Made by a program: the position numbers and the translations under genes. The notes beneath the pieces are model-generated. The model made no database searches, was not told the origin of the DNA, and was given only the letters and a program-made list of their open reading frames with translations. Below, piece by piece: positions 34,601-38,706 of a DNA stretch of 38,706 nt. Every line of letters starts with the position of its first letter. The first letter of the stretch is position 1. Source of the DNA: Hemicentrotus pulcherrimus (taxonomy: Eukaryota > Echinodermata > Echinoidea > Camarodonta > Strongylocentrotidae); contig BEXV01000368.1 of the NCBI GenBank assembly GCA_003118195.1, positions 22,745 through 61,450 of the forward strand, written 5' to 3'.

Positions 34601-36560
34601 ATTTTGTGGATTTCACAACCCCGCCAGTGCATGCGGTGGGCATGTGGGGGCAGGAGGCGTGAAAAATAGAGCGATTCCGGATAATAATTTGCGCCCGCTG
34701 ACCTTCAAAATCAAATTTGGCGGCTCAAATGCGAGGTAAGTTCCATCTCATATTTTCACTTCCTTCGGTATACATTTAGGGTCGGTTTACAGCCAATTTC
34801 CCCGATGTTTTCCATCCGTTTTCCTCTCTTTCTCCCAATTGTTTTTAACCTTGACTCATTGGAAATCGATTTCATGACTGACGTATTTGGCCTACCCTTA
34901 AGTGAAATGTTGAACCTTAAGGCGTTGAAAAGTGTGTCTAAAATTAGTTCCAATGTTTCTTTCTGACTATCGCATCTTTATGTTGATATAACATCAGTAT
35001 CGATTATTCAATGTCATATTATTCAACTGCTTATTTGCGAAACATGGCTTTATACACATATACGTCAAACCCAAGATTGATAATGTTTCATTTAATAATC
35101 AGACAATATGTAATTGCGAAAAATGTACTACGAATTAAAGGGGGTCCCCTTCAATGTTGCATGTTTGTGAGGATAGGATTTCAAGAGACTTAAATAATGT
35201 TAACACTCCAATATGTTGACGTGTTTTCATATATCGCATAAAGCTGTTTTTTATTTATTGTTTATCAGTAGAAGACACGGCAGTGTGGTGTTTCCAACGT
35301 AAAGTGTTGTTTACATACTCCCTCCCCATTTTTAGGCGCACCAGCATTCAGGGCATTTATTTGTATCGCCTCAAGAATGTCTCATTATGCAGCAGAATCA
35401 ATTATTCATATTTCCAAAGAGATATCGCATATCTCGTTGAAAATTCTTGGTCTGATTATGGGTACATGGAATTATGTTATTATTTGTTAAACTTTTGGAA
35501 TTCATATTCGGAGGTACAATGGCATAGCCGTTTTAAAGCAGCTTTTTCCCGTGTGTGGGAGGGCGGAGGGGTTTAAGAACACATTTTCAGACCATTAAAC
35601 CCAAGAAAAACGTTGCGGCGTATATACCGACAGAAATGCAAGAAAGCAAGCAACGTGTTAAGACGGAATAATGATGACCTTTGCTCCACCTCTACTACAG
35701 TTACACTAACGGGCCGGGGTGGAAAACATGTCATTTGCGAAGGTTTGTAAAGAGAAGAAATATATGCTACTTTTGTCTTTATGTCAACAACTTTTGCTGA
35801 TTGATCAAATATCGCAACTCTTGTCATGGAGCTGACACGGAAAGCATATACACCGGAGATACGGACCCGCAGGAAATTAAGTCTTATTTTTCCCCATTGA
35901 TTTTGTTTGAAATTATGCCATTATTTTTCCCTCCAAAAAAAAAAAAAAATTCGAATCCACCCTGGTGACATTCCTACTCTTAGGTTTCGCTATCATTGAC
36001 ATTTAAACGTGATGATGACTGTGGCACGGGTATCCTGCTCTCTTTCAAACATTTAGTCAATCCCCGCGTAAAGTTTCTCTTTTTTTAACTTCGAAGAAAA
36101 GCATTTCACACCACTCTGTTGACTCGTTGGATCATATTGTTCCCGCGTGGAAAGGCCTCGGAGCTGCTCAGAATTTTAAGCGATATTTTTATGATCACAT
36201 TATTAAAAAAAGAGAAGAATTTGATGTTTGATGCGTCATAGAAATACTTTTCATTCAATTCAACTATATTTTTGTGTTGTAAATAAACGAACAGTAAAAT
36301 ATTCTTGACAGCAAAAGCATGAGGTTCGCAAAGTGGTGGAGAAAGAGAAGACGATAAGGAATTCTCTTCAATCCAGTTTGTTCCCCATCGTTCTATCTTA
36401 AAATATGATTCCTCCTCCACTTCTCTTTTCACATTCAATATTAGACTGAATCATGTTTACGATCTAAACAAGTGATTTTGGGGATCACTTGTGTAAATGG
36501 TACGTTCTTTCAAATTTGACACTCAGTTTTTCATTATCTCACAAAAACAAAAACAAATCG
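31621..36560. other. Intergenic desert, no gene recognised
   Basis: AT-rich. Noted items: a 14-bp palindrome ATACGTATACGTAT (31965-31978), AGTCCGCGTT repeated near 33034 and 33494, a 12-codon mini-frame after a YY1-like AAAATGGC (33467-33505), a G+C-richer stretch around 34610-34740 ending in a GAG/GTAAGT donor-like site at 34736, and poly-A at 35935-35949. Confidence 0.45.
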
Positions 36561-36577
36561 TAGCGCCCTCTGCAACA
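36561..36577 (-). promoter_or_regulatory. CTCF-like insulator motif
   Basis: On the minus strand the segment reads TGTTGCAGAGGGCGCTA. Its GCAGAGGGCGCT core agrees with the core of the bilaterian CTCF binding consensus. It lies in AT-rich sequence far from any recognised gene. Motif match only; occupancy cannot be judged. Confidence 0.35.
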
Positions 36578-37807
36578 GAACTTAATTATCCCTTTAATGA
36601 GACTTTTAAATAAAAATATGTTAGGTTTCTATTGAATTACGACATCATATTTCGCTTTGAAAAAAACAGTTACAATGTGCTAAAATAAAGGAGACCATCC
36701 TGACAGATATATTTTCTTCACGTCTGTACATTTGTTATTAACTTAGTGCTTAATTTTGAAATGAGTTTATCAAGTACTCTTTTGAGGTTATATTTGTCAA
36801 TCTCGAATGTTGGTGGGTGATTTATTTTTCGATAATACATTCAATCTTATTTCCCCTTGTATACTACAAGTTTGTCTGTCCTTGTTGTGTTGTTTGTCGG
36901 TTTGTTTCTAGAAGAAATGGTTCGAATTAAAAGTATTGTGCTTGCTCTGCTCAATGGCCTTTCCGTGTAGTATAGCCATTATCTAAATGTATGACTCATG
37001 AATAAGATTTTCCTTTTAAAATAAATTCATTGAATAGAAAAATTGTAATTGAAATGTCAGCATTGTGTCATTTATAAAGTTTCTTTTAATGATTCGCAGA
37101 AAGGTCTTTGAAATTTACATACCCCATTTCATTAATGCACAGATCCACGATATGTGTTTATTTGGTGCCTGTAAACGTTTTACATTTTTACGGAATTACC
37201 AAGTCAAAATAAATTGATATTATAAGTATTTTTGTTTAAAATTTCCTCTCCTGCAAGCGTTCGCAAGACTTATAACCTAATACAATTAAAAGATATAATA
37301 CATTCTGAGAAAAGAATGGTGACGTATGAGACAAAATACACGGGCTTGCCCATAGTCGTTTCTTTTTCGGAAAATGAAAGATTGGAAATAATCAAAAGAA
37401 CCACTTGTCTAACTTCATATGAGCATCCTAATGTTTTGAATAGAGCATATACATTACGAAATGCAATTTCCTTTCTTTGACATCGCTATCGGTTAGCTGT
37501 CTTTTCATGTCATAATTACATGTTTTGATGAGAAATTAGCGCTTATATCCATCCAAATGAGCAGATAATGTGTCTTGAAACAAATACACAGCTGCATTTT
37601 TATTCGATTTGAGCAACGATGGGTTCAATGTCAACTACTGTAGAAGCCGGAAAATTATATGGCCGTGAATATTTTCACAGCCCTATGATTAATTGTTAGT
37701 TTTTTCTTTACTTTTTATCATTATAATTATCACTATGACATAAAGACACAAACAAATTGATATGGATATTAAAAAAACACCCCACATTTCTACATTATTC
37801 TGAGAAT
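36578..37807. other. Intergenic spacer
   Basis: AT-rich. A frame at 37232-37480 begins with TTG rather than ATG, and its peptide is unrecognised, so it is not called as a gene. Confidence 0.5.
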
Positions 37808-37860
37808 ATCCTGTTTATCGACAAAATTTCGCGACTCGAAATTTTGTCGATAAACAGGAT
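37808..37860. repeat. Perfect hairpin: 24-bp stem, 5-nt loop
   Basis: Arm 37808-37831 (begins ATCCTGTTTATCGAC) is exactly complementary to arm 37837-37860, with loop CGACT. No mismatch occurs in 24 bp. Such a perfect palindrome should be prone to deletion during replication, so either it is recent or it is maintained. It is shorter than usual microRNA precursors and lacks their mismatches. It may be a young foldback element, a cruciform-forming site or a dsRNA-forming transcript segment. Confidence 0.85.
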
Positions 37861-38706
37861 TTTTTCGTTGTTGAGCTAGATAAACTATTTTTGGGGTATT
37901 TTTTCAAACATAAGTCAGTTTGTTCAGTGACGTCTATTCCACTTTACACGACTCTAATGTACATGTAAACTTAAATTATTCCCTTTTAACTCCTCAATGA
38001 TTAGAATACTCAGCGAGTTCAACGAATTATGTATACGAGAATTCCAATGTCCCGTAGTTAACTCTCAGATTTTCATGGACACCGTTTGTTGATGGGTTGA
38101 TATCAATGATGGAATGCTATTAATAGACAAGTAAACATATTTATAATGTCGCAGTCCATATTCAGGTATGTGGGTGTAGGTGAGTGGGTGTGGGGTCTTA
38201 AGTATTAAGCTTTTGCCATACTGTAGTTAAAAGAAATAAAAAGGTATAATTAAATTGTATATCTTGACCTCTATACAATGTGATTTTTTATCTGTTCATG
38301 CCCGAATTCTGAAGAGTATTACAATCATGACAATGTATTTCATCAATTTTACTTGACCCGCGACCCTTGATACAAGTGTACTCTACTCTTCTGTCAAAAC
38401 AAACGCTAAATACATTCAATGATAATTATTTTTTTAAAAGCTTCAATAACTCTGAAATGATTTTGCTCCTATACAGGTACATGTACATCACACCTGTAAT
38501 TAATTCTCGATTGGACTCCACTTTCATAACCTGAAATCGCCGCAGTATGGTGGGTACAAGGAGAAGGCTATTTTCACCTGCCGTTAATACGACACGCTTC
38601 GTACATTACCTATATACGAGGCATTTCATCTCGGGTTAATTGATATCACCTTTCAACCACTTTGCCTCGCCCGAAATAATAACGCAGGTATTTTTTTTTT
38701 TTTTTT
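37861..38706. other. Intergenic spacer to window end
   Basis: No gene is seen. A TACAGGT/ACCTGTA inverted pair (38472-38478 and 38492-38498) encloses ACATGTACATCAC. The window ends within a T homopolymer that starts at 38691 (16 T visible). Confidence 0.5.

Noticed and set aside
35950..35965. ATTCGAATCCACC resembling a tRNA B box or SINE end
   Set aside because: It directly follows a poly-A run and has no A box upstream, so there is no tRNA or intact SINE to support.
37232..37480. 82-codon plus-strand frame
   Set aside because: It starts with TTG, has an AT-rich composition and shows no recognisable motif; internal M29 gives only a short peptide.

Overview
This is a eukaryotic nuclear window: AT-rich, rich in simple repeats, with one intact protein-coding gene in about 38.7 kb. 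The host looks like a marine invertebrate deuterostome, most likely an echinoderm such as a sea urchin. Evidence: frequent TACATGTA and GTAGGCCTAC-type palindromes, many short degenerate dispersed repeats whose opening motifs (AAAGGGGAAGTCCACCC, TTAAAGGGA, GGCGGATCTAGGATT) resemble repeats I associate with echinoderms and other marine invertebrates, and a FoxD-class forkhead gene with an uninterrupted reading frame. The phylum is an inference; nothing here fixes the species.

Layout. 1-3.5 kb: AT-rich spacer with a purine-rich tract, a 118-bp palindromic element with 20-bp terminal inverted repeats (998-1115), two degenerate dispersed repeats, and a two-copy tandem duplication (3091-3523). 3.5-7.4 kb: spacer with another dispersed-repeat fragment and microsatellites. 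7.4-10.1 kb: the foxD locus, made of a promoter-proximal region (TATA-like, CCAAT and CACGTG motifs, possible upstream ORFs), a single-exon CDS (8025-9230, 401 aa) and a probable 3' UTR. 10.1-19.9 kb: a gene desert with small perfect hairpins (11121-11156, 15203-15278) and a degenerate three-unit repeat near 14.4 kb. 19.9-20.5 kb: a GA/GT-rich block that generates spurious minus-strand ORFs. 21.0-21.3 kb: a promoter-like patch ending in an ATG followed by a consensus splice donor. 21.3-38.7 kb: mostly AT-rich desert with G+C-richer islands at 27.95-28.4, 29.1-29.4 and 31.1-31.6 kb, a CTCF-like motif at 36.56 kb and a perfect 24-bp-stem hairpin at 37.81 kb.

Functionally this reads as a developmental transcription-factor gene in an intergenic landscape, where the G+C-richer patches are the best candidates for cis-regulatory elements or first exons of neighbours. 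I saw no CRISPR array, operon, tRNA, rRNA, recognisable microRNA or intact transposon gene. The most interesting points are the perfect inverted repeats, a possible frame disruption at the FoxD C-terminus, and the promoter-like islands. All transcription-factor-site statements are motif matches only.
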